DNA of 64,000 nt from Tillandsia leiboldiana (GCA_029204045.2 CM055063.1:29560810-29624809); one strand, 5' to 3'; positions 11,701 to 21,360 are shown, counted from the first letter of the stretch. Notes: generated by a model from the sequence alone, not told the origin. Numbers and translations: made by a program.

Positions 11701-11847
11701 TTTCTTAGAGAGCTAGTTGAATCAAATACTCTTCAACTTTCATATATTTCAACTGAGGATCAATTAGCTGACATTCTAACAAAACCTTTGGATCAAAAAC
11801 GTTTTATTCATTTACGAAAAGCAATTGGAATGCTTTTCTTGAAATAA
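8719..11847 (+). CDS. pol: Copia-A pol polyprotein (protease, integrase, RT, RNase H)
   Basis: An uninterrupted 1042-codon frame with all copia domains in copia order. The aspartic protease motif DSG is at residues 27-29. The integrase zinc-binding part has H152, H157, C186 and C189; the catalytic triad D217, D280, E316 has D,D-35-E spacing. The reverse transcriptase box YVDD is at 728-731. RNase H has D893, E934 and D969, with TAEAEY and LADILTKPL. The frame ends cleanly at 11847. The start used here is the first ATG (MRKGKIFPCL); in the family this frame continues from gag, so the native N-terminus is probably longer. All catalytic residues are present, so the enzyme could be active if expressed, for instance in trans, although its own gag is broken by G1. 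Confidence 0.95.
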   Translation: MRKGKIFPCLVSNVSLHAYDSSSWYLDSGCSRHITGDKNSFQNLEKISGGHVVFGDGRSSKIVGKGTVAIPDGPILKNVLFVDGLKTNLISISQLCDNGFSVNFSSVECVVTDKDHVFFLKGVRSENNCYVVPNKISENCNLAALNNETLWHERLGHLNFKELTRISNKDVVKGVPKLLFKENVVCGGCQKGKQSRTAHKNLNHVGTKRPLELLHMDLMGPTRQPSLGGKWYIFLLVDDFSRFSWVAFLKEKADTFDSFHEICHRIMIEKSEKIIRVRSDRGGEFINSKFIDFCTSNGIKHEFSAPYTPQQNGVVERKNRVVQEMARVMLHSRNLPLHFWAEAVNTAVYVINRVYLRPGTLNTPYELWFSRKPNIKYFRVFGSRCYILRDRENLGKFDSRSDEGIFLGYSTNSRAYRVFNIESKTIVESINVKVDEAFHFGSGKSTLDISLDDDSPANASSHNNTSNIDDASNGSSSLSDVQESSHVSPSTPFQQTLRISKDHPESNIIGDPQEGVRTRRQLVCGFACYVSLIEPKNIDEALQDDYWIKAMQEELHQFERNKVWELTKPPKQHNVIGTKWIFKNKKNEDGTIIRNKARLVAQGYSQVEGIDFDETFAPVARLESIRILFAIACHFKVKLFQMDVKSAFLNGFLNEEVYVAQPKGFVDHKQPNHIFRLKKALYGLKQAPRAWYERLTKHLLEKGYTRGGADRTLFVKHYQSNFIVAQIYVDDIVFGATRDNDASKFAETMESEFEMSMMGELTYFLGLQIKQNDEGIHLSQSKYAMELVKKFDLENCKDFPTPMGTSHKGLGSESHSENVDEKLYRSMIGSLLYLTASRPDISFGVGICARYQSAPKEVHLKAVKRIIRYIKGSINFGIWYPMGTSLDIVGYSDADWAGSVDDRKSTSGACFYLGHCLVAWHSKKQNCIALSTAEAEYISAGSCSTQLIWMKSVLSDFRISASSVTILCDNTSAINISKNPVLHSRTKHIELRYHFLRELVESNTLQLSYISTEDQLADILTKPLDQKRFIHLRKAIGMLFLK

Positions 11848-12788
11848 ACTTCTTTTTGAAACCTTTGCTTAGGATAGGTTTTGTATTTGTTTTTGTTTTG
11901 TTCATTATCTATGTTTGTACATAGGACATTAATTGAGCATAGATCATAATTGACTTTAATTGCATCTTTTCGCACATTTAGAAATTTATTATGCTTTTGC
12001 CATCATAATATTTCACTGTTGCAATGATCATTTATGTTAATTAAATCATCTTCTAAGTGATCAAAGTCAATTTCTCTCTCTCTATGATCTCTTGGTATAG
12101 TCATTATCTTATTTGACTGCTTAGTCGAGTATGAAATCGAGATCAATATTTGGTTGAATACTTTATATCTTAAATAATTGATAGCCAATTGAGGGGGAGT
12201 CATAGAAAAAGTAAAATGCTCAAAAGATGTGGAAAGAGTTACATCCCAATGAGGAGTGTGAAAACTACCACCACATGGAGGAAAGAGCTACCACCTCGGT
12301 CGTCCGAGTATTGTGTGCAGCTACCACATGTATACCAAGCATGGTTGTTTAAATTTTTGATTAAGTAAAATGCATGTTGAAATACTTGACTCCGTCAAAT
12401 TTCAAGGTTGGTATAAGGTGGGTTTTTAAAGAAAGATGCTCAAAGAGCCACTCTCTTCAACAGATTGTCTAGATACATTATCTATTATATTTGGGATTTC
12501 AAACATCTATTGATCTTTGTATTTCATTTTCTTTACTGAATTGATGATTTGATAAAGGCATTACTCATAAGATCAAGTTAGATGTAATTGAAGGTGTTCA
12601 ACTTTAAGGGATTTAATTTTTGTAAATTTTCGTTTCATTTTTGGATATTATTGATAGATTTGGCATAATCTAATTCTTGTTGTATGAAACGATGATTTTT
12701 GTTTAAAGTTGATACACATTTGTGCTTACAATCTTTTTCTGGTTTTTCTTGAATTTCTCTGAAATTTTCTAAAGAAAAAGTTGGAGCC
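11848..12788 (+). other. Copia-A spacer between pol and the extra ORF
   Basis: AT-rich, without long frames. It includes a purine run TTGAGGGGGAGT near 12188-12199 that resembles the element's polypurine tract. The same sequence occurs in reverse in copia-C (17741-18644), so it is part of the family. Confidence 0.7.
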
Positions 12789-12957
12789 GATCCGGATCGG
12801 GCCAGATGATCCGGATCCCGAACGCAGGAATTCTTCTGCGGGCTGACGATCCGGATTGTATCTGCCGATCCGGATCCCGAACGCAGTTTCTCACTGCGGG
12901 TAGCCGATCCGGATCGCAGTTATGAACTGATCCGGATCGCGGCTAGGTTTTATAAAG
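12789..12957 (+). promoter_or_regulatory. Internal promoter-like module: GATCCGGATC palindromes plus TATA box
   Basis: Six copies of the self-complementary decamer GATCCGGATC (one with a final T) lie between 12789 and 12938, followed by TATAAAG at 12951-12957. The same palindromes precede the LTR TATA box (15370-15652, 15719). Copia-C has the equivalent module in reverse at 17600-17740. The module probably drives transcription of the downstream ORF; this is inferred from motif order. Confidence 0.6.
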
Positions 12958-13073
12958 AACAAAAGGGTTTTTGATTTCTTTTACTCCAATCTTTTGTTCC
13001 AAAGTTTCCAGAGACTCTCTCTCTAGATTTCATCCTTCCTGGAAGCTTTCAAACTCAAGTTCTTCAACTCCAA

Positions 13074-13458
13074 GTAAGTTTTATTGATCAAAATCTCGGT
13101 TTTTCATCGTTTTTTCTCTCTTCTTCCACAAACGTCATGAAATTCTTGGATCAACTTTGTTTGTGGATGGTTTTTGATCAAATTTCTTTTGAAATAAGAA
13201 CTCTGGGTAGATTAGTTTTGATTATATGCTAGGTATTCTCCTGATTAACGGATTTTTAGGCTTCGATTTCTAAAATTTCGGTTTTAGGGCATATAATAAG
13301 GATTTTCGAAAACATGCAATTGATCTATTTTTAAAAGTCCTTTTTGCAAAATTAATTTGATTCTTAGTCTCTCTACATGATTATGATTGTTTGGGTACAA
13401 TTTTTCAATCTTTGAAAATTAACAATTTTCTCATGTGTTCTTGAGTCGTTCCACACAG
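13074..13458 (+). other. Predicted intron in the leader of the extra ORF
   Basis: The donor GTAAGTTT at 13074 and acceptor CCACACAG ending at 13458 bound a 385-bp AT-rich segment with a pyrimidine-rich 3' part. The donor and its surroundings are kept in copia-C (AAGTAAGTTTT in reverse near 17487), which also has an AG acceptor before its ATG. Splicing would join a short 5' exon to the exon with the ORF start at 13487. Confidence 0.55.
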
Positions 13459-13486
13459 GATTTCTTTTCTCAAGAAACCATTAGCA

Positions 13487-14278
13487 ATGGTGATCACTTG
13501 GATTGTTTTCCTACTTACTGCTATGGTACATACGAGAGACACTGCCAAGAGAGCTAAAAAGGATGAAGTTAACTGGGATGAATTATCTGATGATGAAACA
13601 CATCCTGAAGAATCGCCACAGAAAACCTCTGTTGCATCGAAAGGGAAAGCCCATGCAGAAACATCAACGGAAAAGGCTCCGCTTACTGCTGCGGAAAAAG
13701 GAAAAGCACCGATGACTTCTTCATCCATTTTCCTAAAAAGAAAAAGACTTGCTCGACGACCTGGACGAGCTCGAGGTATTGAAATAAATGAACCATGTCA
13801 AGAGAACCCAAGGAATATTTCTCAAATTGACACTGAATCAGAAGACGAAGAAGATTGGGACACATTTCTTGACGAAGTACAACAAGGAATTGATGAAGAA
13901 AATAAGGTTTACCTAAAGAAAAGGAAGCTACTGAAGTCTTCCTCAATACTTAAGCAGCAAGCCATGAAAAAGAATGTGCCAAGCAATCCACCTTTTTTGC
14001 CAAGACGATCTCCTCGGAATGAAGGTCAGACTGCTCCGTCAATCGTCACTCAACGTTCTTCAACTTCCAGAAGAACTGACCAAAAGGGAAATCTAGAGTC
14101 TTCCATAAAACAAGAACAAGATAAAATGGCTCTAGAACTCAGAAAGATGTCCAAGGACATACATCAGATGAAGCAAGAGTGTACTACGATCTCGGGAATG
14201 CTTAAAGGAATTTTGAAAAAGCTGGGTTGTACGAGCTCTGAAGACTCCGCCTCGGTTGACTCAGATTCAGATGCCTGA
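13487..14278 (+). CDS. Copia-A extra ORF after pol (env-like position), 263 aa
   Basis: The protein begins with a hydrophobic stretch (residues 2-13, VITWIVFLLTAM) that could be a signal or membrane segment. Repeated KGKA motifs follow (52-75), then a basic stretch KRKRLARRPGRAR (84-96), an acidic stretch (114-131) and a predicted amphipathic coiled coil (about 205-245). Copia-C has the same N-terminus with many synonymous changes, which argues for selection on the protein. Copia-C also encodes a middle region that is missing here, so this copy is shortened. Sireviruses carry extra or env-like ORFs in this position; the function of this one is unknown. A second in-frame ATG (residue 13, MVHT) is an alternative start that drops the hydrophobic part. 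Confidence 0.7.
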   Translation: MVITWIVFLLTAMVHTRDTAKRAKKDEVNWDELSDDETHPEESPQKTSVASKGKAHAETSTEKAPLTAAEKGKAPMTSSSIFLKRKRLARRPGRARGIEINEPCQENPRNISQIDTESEDEEDWDTFLDEVQQGIDEENKVYLKKRKLLKSSSILKQQAMKKNVPSNPPFLPRRSPRNEGQTAPSIVTQRSSTSRRTDQKGNLESSIKQEQDKMALELRKMSKDIHQMKQECTTISGMLKGILKKLGCTSSEDSASVDSDSDA

Positions 14279-15127
14279 ATCGTCTGACTAACAATTCTCT
14301 TATGCAGGAACTTTTTATTTTGCAGATTTTTAATCTTTTTGTGCAGGTTTTTCAATTTTTAGGACTTACTTTTAGTTCTAGTTCTTAAATTTCAGAACAT
14401 TTTCGTTGATATTTTTTTTTAACTCTCCTTCAATTTTTTTTTTGGTAACTTTGGCTTTGTTTGTGACAAAAAGGGGGAGAGAGTTTAGAGAACTTGAACA
14501 ATGATATTGTGAAAATTGTGATCTTGTATACATCAATGATGAACAATGATGACTACATCAAGGTACAATGATGATGTGAATGAACATCAAGGTAAGTGAA
14601 CATCAAGGGAACTTGAACAATGATTGTGAAAATCTTGCTGATAAAGATTTTGTATACATCAAGGTAAGTATCACTTCAACTTCAACTTTGGTTTTCATCT
14701 TGTGATTGTTTGCATGTCTCGACTAACTATTCGACTAACTATTTGGGCATGTAATATGACTAACAAGTTGATGTTGGACTAACATTTTGTGACATTTGGT
14801 TTTTAATTGCATAGAAGATATGTTGGTTCTTGACTATGATTCTCTTACATATCTGAATTCTCAAATGTCATGATGATCAGATAAACTCTATCTCTGTACT
14901 AGGTTTTGTATGCTAAATATTCTTGAGGTATCTAACGATCTCTTTTTGTCAAGAATGATTTCTTTGTGCAGAGAGTACAGATGTCTAAGTCTAGAGTCTG
15001 TTTTAGGAGTTTATCTCATGTTTTTAAATTTTTGGGATCTCCATTGTAAATTTTTGTTGTATGGTGATAGCAACAAAAATATCTTTTTGAATTTTCTTTA
15101 GTGGATCTGTGTTTTGTCACGAAACCG
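14279..15127 (+). other. Copia-A 3' non-coding region
   Basis: It contains an AAAAAGGGGGAGAGAG purine run (14467-14482), a second polypurine-like tract, and degenerate short direct repeats around AACAATGAT and CATCAAGGTAAGT (14490-14670). No credible gene is visible. Confidence 0.65.
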
Positions 15128-15141
15128 CCAAAGGGGGAGAT
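15128..15141 (+). other. Copia-A polypurine tract
   Basis: CCAAAGGGGGAGAT lies directly before the 3' LTR start (TGTTACGG at 15142), the expected priming site for plus-strand DNA synthesis. Confidence 0.85.
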
Positions 15142-15369
15142 TGTTACGGAATTTGAGTTGGCGTAGTTTCGTGAAAGTCTCAAGTCTTGAAGATTGAAGG
15201 TGAAGAAAGTTGGATCATTTAACTCAATCTCAAGAAAGAAGAATTCAAAAGGATCAGGTATGTTTTACTAAAGATTTTGTGTGATCCGAATACTTCTTGT
15301 AGTGTAGAAACACTTGGAAGAATCTTTCATTGTATAAAAATCAAAAAACTGGACTTGGGACATGTTCAG

Positions 15370-15652
15370 GATCCGGATCAGGTTGTTCGATCCGGATCCC
15401 GAAGGTGGTTCGTTCATACACCAGTTCAATCCGGATCGTAGCCTCTCTTGATCCGGATCCCGAACACTGAGTTTACCATCTTCCTTGAACGATCCGGATC
15501 AGGCTTCACAATCCGGATCCCGAACGTTGATGTTTGGTGAACTGTATGAACGATCCGGATCAAGCACTTCGATCCGGATCCCGAACCTTCGTTTTTCTGG
15601 AATTGCCTGACTCGTTACGACGATCCGGATCACAGCTAATCCGATCCGGATC
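15370..15652 (+). promoter_or_regulatory. GATCCGGATC palindrome array in copia-A U3
   Basis: Ten copies of (G)ATCCGGATC at about 20-45 bp spacing. In the first part every second copy is followed by CCGAA. They sit directly upstream of the LTR TATA box, so they are probably binding sites for a host factor that controls the element. Confidence 0.65.
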
Positions 15653-15718
15653 GCCGTCCGTAAAATCTCCAGAAATGTTAGGTTTTTGATTCTTATCTCC
15701 TTCCTAGGGTTTCTAACC

Positions 15719-15726
15719 TATAAATA
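15719..15726 (+). promoter_or_regulatory. Copia-A LTR TATA box
   Basis: TATAAATA follows the palindrome array. Copia-C has the same box in reverse at 47553-47560. Transcription would start about 30 bp downstream. Confidence 0.65.
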
Positions 15727-16013
15727 AACCCTATGACTCTTTTTCTAGGGTTAATCCAAAAAGAGGCCGAAGATAAAAATAGCCGTCATTTTCATATATA
15801 CGCCTCTAGATCCACATATAGAGAAGAAAGGAAATCATTAGAGAATACTCTATGTTTCTTCATCTATATTGATTAGTTTGATTCTAGGTTTTCATACTCA
15901 CATCTTGAGTTGAATCAAACTAATGAATACTTAGATGGTATTTCCGATCTATCTTTGATCTAAGTATTCGGCGGATCATCACCACCCAAAAACAACGATT
16001 TACCCCAAAAATC

Positions 16014-16210
16014 GGCGCGTGGATTCGCGTGTCCTTGTGGATTCAAGGTTCAACCACTCTCGTGGATTCGGAGCGAGGCACGTTCGTGGATTCGAAGGGT
16101 GCTATTGGGTGAAGACCGTGGATTCGGTCGGACGTCGTGGATTCGACGTTGGACGCCGTGGATTCGGCGTTGGGCGCAGATCGTGGATTCGAGAAGCGTC
16201 GTGGAGCGAG
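16014..16210 (+). repeat. Hairpin array with constant TGGATT loop
   Basis: The hexamer TGGATT occurs eight times (16020, 16038, 16063, 16087, 16119, 16138, 16159, 16184), most copies flanked by complementary but different arms such as CCTTG/CAAGG, GACCG/CGGTC, ACGTCG/CGACGT and ACGCCG/CGGCGT. The array lies downstream of the TATA box, in the transcribed leader. Copia-C has a shorter version in reverse at 47105-47262. Confidence 0.75.
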
Positions 16211-16494
16211 CGGAGAAGATCCTCTAGGAGCGTATGGAAAAGGTTGAGTCGTAATTGTGTACGGTAAATCACCTTGTACGTGTTTTAATTCTAGTGGATT
16301 TCTGCCGTGTTATCGGTCCCGTGGTTTTTTACTCCGGTGATGGAGTTTTCCACGTAAAAATCTTGCGTATTATTTTTTATTTCCGCATTGGGTTTTTATC
16401 ACAACGATTTTTGAGTGTTTATACGTTTACACCTATTCACCCCCCTTTAGGTGTTTTTTCCCCTATTTAGATCCTTATATCATATAACCCAACA

Positions 16495-17071
16495 CTCCTG
16501 ATCAATTAGACTTGAAGCATTTTGATAAAACATTCTTACGGAATGGAGACAATACCCAGTGGACTCAGGGAAACTACAGATGGGGCCAAGACCAGTCTGT
16601 TCATACAGAGTCCCAAAGAGTGTAGATCGTTCTTTCAGTGCTTTGATATTGACATGCCTTTCGCCAATGCACTCCCTTTTCTCAAAATCCTTGATCCTTG
16701 CAGAGCTGATAAAATCTTGTGGAGGAGGCTGGCTAGCAAGTGGCTCCTCTATGGATATTCCTCGAGCACTCCCTCTCTTTCTTGCAACACTCTTCTTCTT
16801 TGGCTTTAACGGGCTTGTTTCCATGGGGGCTTTCCCTTTTTCAGCGGCGGTAGGCGGAGCCTTTGCCTTTGACGTTTCTGCAGGGGCTTTCCCTTTCGAA
16901 GCAGTGGGAGCAGTTGCTTCAACCTGAAGCTCATCCCAATCAATGGAATCTGTTTCGGTTTCGGTCTCGGTCTCCGAATTGTCCCGAGCTTTCTTCGCCC
17001 TTTTTGGGCTTGTTAGTCGCTGTCGTGTGCACCATTGCAACCAAAAGGAAGATTATCCATGCAAACGCCAT
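16495..17071 (-). pseudogene. Copia-C extra ORF, N-terminal part, cut by copia-A
   Basis: The reading starts at the ATG at 17071 with MAFAWIIFLLVAMVHT, homologous to the start of the copia-A extra ORF, and changes frame near 17040. It keeps the repeated KGKAPAET motifs and the basic stretch. It then has a region absent from copia-A (FEKRECIGERHVN... and LHSVRMFYQNA) that resembles the start of the plant transposon protein domain annotated as PF20167; that match is from memory of the family pattern. The reading ends at 16495, where copia-A is inserted; the rest lies left of the window. A frameshift and the insertion make it non-functional. Confidence 0.7.
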
Positions 17072-17740
17072 TGTTGCTATTGTTAGAGAAGAGGAGAATC
17101 TTGTGAGCAACAACTCAAAAATACGACAAAAATTATTTATTTTCAAAAATTGGAAAAAAGTGCACCTAAACAATCATTATCGTGTAGAGAGACTAAGAAT
17201 CAAATTAGTTTTCCAAAAAGAATTTTAAAAATAGATCAATCCCATGATTTTCAGAAATTCCTATTAGATGCCCTAAAACCGAATTTTTAGAAAACGAAGC
17301 CTAAGAATCCGTTAATCAGGAGAATACCTAGCATATAATCAAAACTAATCTACCCAGAGTTCTTATTTCAAAAGAAATTTAATCAAAAACTAATTCAAAA
17401 CGAAAAAGATACAAAGTTTTCATCACGTTTTGAGGAAGAACATGAAAAACTCTGAAAAACCGAGATTTTGATCAAGAAAACTTACTTAGAATCGAAGAAC
17501 TTGAGTTTGGAAGCCTCCAAAATGGATGAATTCTAGAGAGAGAAGCTCTGGAGACTTAGGAACAAAGGATTGAAGTAAAAGAAATCAAAACCCTTTTGTT
17601 CTATATAAAACCCTAGCCGCGATCCGGATCGGATCGTGAATCCAGTCCGGATCGGCTACCCGCAGGAAATACCTGCGTTCGGGATCCGGATTGGCTTGTC
17701 CAATCCGGATCGGCTCCAACTTTTTCTTCAGAATAATTCA
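17072..17740 (-). promoter_or_regulatory. Copia-C promoter, leader and intron for the extra ORF
   Basis: Reading leftwards from 17740: palindromes related to GATCCGGATC, a TATA-like TTTTATATAG (17601-17610), a leader of about 115 bp with a conserved donor GTAAGTTT near 17487, an AT-rich intron ending in an AG near 17103, and the ATG at 17071. The order and much of the sequence match 12789-13487 in copia-A. Confidence 0.55.
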
Positions 17741-18644
17741 GAAAAATTTCACAAAATCTAGAAAAAGTATGTAAGCATTTTTATGTATCAACTTTAAATG
17801 AAAAACATCGTTTCATACAACAAGAAATAGATTATGTCAAATCTATCAACAATATCCAACAAATGAAACGAAAATTTATAAAAATTAAATCCCTTAAAGT
17901 TGAACAACTTCAATCACATCTAACATGATCTTATGAGTAATGCCTTTATCAAATCATCAATTTGGTAAAGAAAATGAAATACCAAGATCAATAGATGTCT
18001 GAAATCCCAAATAAGTTAGATAATATATCTAGTCAATTTATTATATGGAGTGGCTCTTTGAGCATCTTTCAATAAAATCCCCACCTTATACCAACCTTGG
18101 AATTTGACAGAGTCAAGTATTCCAAAAAGTATTTTATTTAATCAACTCGAACAACCATGCTTGGTATACATGTGGTAGCTGCACACAGTACTCGGACGAC
18201 CGAGGTGGTAGCTCTTTCCTTCATGTGGTGGTAGTTTTCACACTCCTCATTGGGATGTAACTCTTTCCACATTTTTTGAGCATAACACTTTTTCTTTAAC
18301 TCCCCCTCAATTGGCTATCAATTATTTAAAATATAAAGTATTCAACCAAAAATTGATCTCGATTTCATACTCGACTAAATAGTCAAATAAGATAAAAACT
18401 ATACCAAGAGATCATTGAGAGAGAAATTGACTTTGATCAAAACAAAGATGATTTAATTGACATAAATGATCATTGCATCAAATGAATTATTATGATATCC
18501 AAAGCATAATAAATTTCTAAATAAACGAAAAGATGCTATTAAAGTCAATAAAACACATGCTCAATTAATGTTCTATGTCCAAGCATAGATAATGAACAAA
18601 AACACAAAACAAAACCTAACCTAAGCAAAAGTTTCAAAAAGAGG
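17741..18644 (-). other. Copia-C spacer between pol and the extra ORF
   Basis: Matches 11848-12788 of copia-A in reverse, including the CTCCCCCTCAA purine-tract complement near 18300-18310. No gene is visible. Confidence 0.7.
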
Positions 18645-19955
18645 TTATTTCCAGGAAAGCATTCCAATTGCTTTACGCAAATGAATAAAACGTTTTTGAT
18701 CCAAAGGTTTTGTTAAAATGTCAGCCAATTGATCTTCAGTTGAAATGTAGGAAATTTGAAGAATATTTGATTCAACTAGCTCTCTTAGAAAATGATATCT
18801 AAGTTCAATGTGTTTTGTTCTCGAGTGCAACACAGGGTTTTTAGAAATGTTTATAGCACTTGTGTTGTCACAAAGGATTGTTACCGAAGTTGCTGAAATT
18901 CGGAAGTCGCTCAACACACTTTTCATCCAAATGAGTTGGGTTGAACAACTACCTGCTGAAATATATTCCGCTTCGGCAGTCGAGAGTGCAATTCAGTTTT
19001 GCTTTTTACTATGCCATGCAACAAGGCAATGGCCAACATAAAAACATGCACCACTCGTGCTCTTCCGATCATCCACAGATCCTGCCCAATCGGCATCTGA
19101 ATATCCTATAATGTCAAGCGTTGTTCCCATAGGATACCAAATTCCGAAATTCAAAGTTCCTTTGATGTACCGGATGATCTTTTTCACCGCTTTCAGGTGA
19201 ACCTCCTTTGGTGCTGATTGATATCTCGCGCAAATTCCAACACTAAAGGATATATCCGGGCGACTAGCCGTGAGATAGAGTAGACTTCCAATCATACTGC
19301 GATAAAGTTTCTCGTCTACACTTTCACTAAAAGATTCACTTCCTAATCCCTTATTGCTAGTTCCCATAGGAGTCGGAAAATCTTTAGAATCTTCTAATCC
19401 GAATTTCTTCACCAACTCCTTTGCATACTTGGATTGACATAGATGAATGCCTTCTTCATTTTGTTTTACTTGTAATCCAAGAATGTATGTCAGTTCCCAC
19501 ATCATGGACATCTCAAATTCACTTTCCATGGTTTCAGCGAATTTAGAAGCATCATTATCTCTAGTTGCACCAAATACAATGTCATCGACATAGATTTGTG
19601 CTACAATGAAATTATCTTGATAATGCTTCACAAAGAGAGTCCGGTCTGCTCCCCCTCGATTGTAGCCCTTTTCCAGTAGGTGCTTTGTTAGCCTTTCGTA
19701 CCATGCTCGCGGTGCATGTTTTAGACCGTAAAGAGCCTTTTTCAAACGAAAAATATGGTTAGGTTGTTTATAGTCTACAAAACCTTTCGGTTTAGCCATA
19801 TAAACTTCCTCATTTAAAAACCCATTTAAAAATGCGCTCTTAACATCCATTTGAAAGAGTTTTATTTTAAAATGACAAGCAATAGAGAATAATATACGTA
19901 TTGACTCGAGTCGAGCAACTGGGGCGAACGTCTCATCAAAGTCTATTCCTTCTAT
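18645..19955 (-). pseudogene. Copia-C pol, C-terminal part (RT and RNase H)
   Basis: Continues the copia-C pol after the solo LTR insertion. It covers GIDFDETFAPVARL, the RT active-site box YVDD, SDADWAGS and the final LADILTKPLDQKR. It is very close to copia-A pol. A stop codon after SKKQN and a shifted stretch up to the frame ending at 18645 break RNase H before TAEAEY. With the two large insertions this gene cannot produce a full enzyme. Confidence 0.88.
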
Positions 19956-20759
19956 TGTCATGCCCCGGGGGTTTTATTTTAGCGGAAATGATGCACAAAA
20001 GTAAGCGTAAGGCGCGTACAAAATTTTTTGTTTAAAACCTCCTTCCCCGGCGCGTGCCCAGACCCGCCGCATATACAGATTTACTAAAAAATCGGGCAGA
20101 GTCTCCTCTGTATATGCACGGCGTCGCGGCTATTACAACAGTCAAACACAAGCAATCATTTTCCATTTAATCACAACAGTTCGGAGTCTAACGGTGCATG
20201 AAGACTAAACAATGCCCGTGGCCAGCCAAGTTGAAAGGATAAACTCACAGTTTTGAAAACAGGCCCACACGGCTTCAGGTTTCGAAAACAGATTGGAAAA
20301 CGGCATAAATCCACAGGGTCTGGAAAACGGGCCCACACGACCCTAGAATTTTGAAAACGGTTTTCGAAGTCCTTTTTCTCTTGTTTTCTAGTTGGTTTGT
20401 TTAGAAAACGGCCAAACGGGAATAATAAAGGAAACAGTAGTGCATATCCAGAACAAAAGTAATCAAAATCCACACGAACCCACAAGGGTATCGAGAACCA
20501 CACAGTAACCTACAATACCAAATGAAATGCAGAGAAAGTAAAGAAAATGGCAGACTAGGGCTCCCACAGCCCGACTGCTCCCACCTCGGCCTCACCGTTG
20601 CCTACCTCTCACCCCTGGAGGTACCTGTCACAGAGTGGGTAGTCAGCGACACTATCATGATAAAAATACTAAAGCAGTAAAGTAATACCAAGCTACAAAA
20701 GTAAGACTAGCCGGAGCAACCACTCTACTCATAAAGGTAACTCGCAACCACCTGTACCA

Positions 20760-20875
20760 CCTGTGACACCTGTAACCCCGGTAACACCTATAACACCTGA
20801 CCTCGTCGGGCACCAATCCCGGCAGGTCACACACCTGACCTCGTCGGGCACCAATCCCGACAGGTCGCACCGCTC
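20760..20875. repeat. Short tandem repeats in the solo LTR
   Basis: Reiterated ACACCTGTAAC-like units (20745-20800) are followed by a duplicated segment containing CTGACCTCGTCGGGCACC (copies near 20798 and 20836). No gene is seen. Confidence 0.6.
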
Positions 20876-21274
20876 ACACCTTGGTGCCTCGAACCCCACA
20901 CCTACGGGGGCCCCACTACATCCCCTCGTGGGTAACACGGGTCGGAGACCGCCTTTCCGGAAAAAAGCACCCTTAGCGGTGGCCAGACCGCGGGTGCGCG
21001 TGTCGCAACTCGAGCATGGTAACCAAGACACGGGGTAATATAGTAAATCATAGAAACCGTCAGCGTTAGTACCAATTAACATGTAATTAAAATCCCTTTT
21101 GGAATACTAACACTATACTAAGCCTCGACCGAAAACCCACCTTTTCGTTGTCGCGCTCCTGACCGATGCTAGGTTCTCCCGCGTCTCGGGGTGCCCGCCC
21201 GGACCTACAAGAACCTGTCATACAGGAGTCAGTAATTCAAGACTCCGCAAGATTAAAAGACTAGAACACCCGAC

Positions 21275-21277
<3 letters not shown>

Positions 21278-21304
<27 letters not shown>
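21278..21304. repeat. C27 homopolymer
   Basis: A run of 27 cytosines. It could form a G-quadruplex on the minus strand, and the exact length may be unreliable in the assembly. Confidence 0.9.
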
Positions 21305-21305
<1 letters not shown>

Positions 21306-21360
21306 CGCGCACAATCCGTACACGTACGGGCCCGGCCCCGCGCGGCTGGGCGGCGTACCA

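Larger units (their letters stand above)
8211..16494 (+). mobile_element. Copia-A, Sirevirus-like Ty1/copia element (3' part)
   Basis: From the G1 insertion point rightwards this holds the gag end with zinc knuckle, an intact pol, an extra ORF, a polypurine tract and a full 3' LTR ending at 16494. The family's gag has coiled coil and two zinc knuckles (seen in copia-C). That, an extra ORF between pol and the 3' LTR, and several polypurine tracts fit the Sirevirus (SIRE/Maximus) lineage. The 5' LTR and gag start lie left of the window, beyond G1. It is inserted in the extra ORF of copia-C, a member of the same family; CTCCT at 16495-16499 is the expected right target duplication. Confidence 0.85.
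15142..16494 (+). repeat. Copia-A 3' LTR (1353 bp)
   Basis: It runs from TGTTACGGAATTTG to CCCAACA and matches the reversed copia-C LTR (46814-48075). U3 carries ten GATCCGGATC-type palindromes, then a TATA box; the transcribed part carries an array of small hairpins (16014-16210). Confidence 0.88.
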
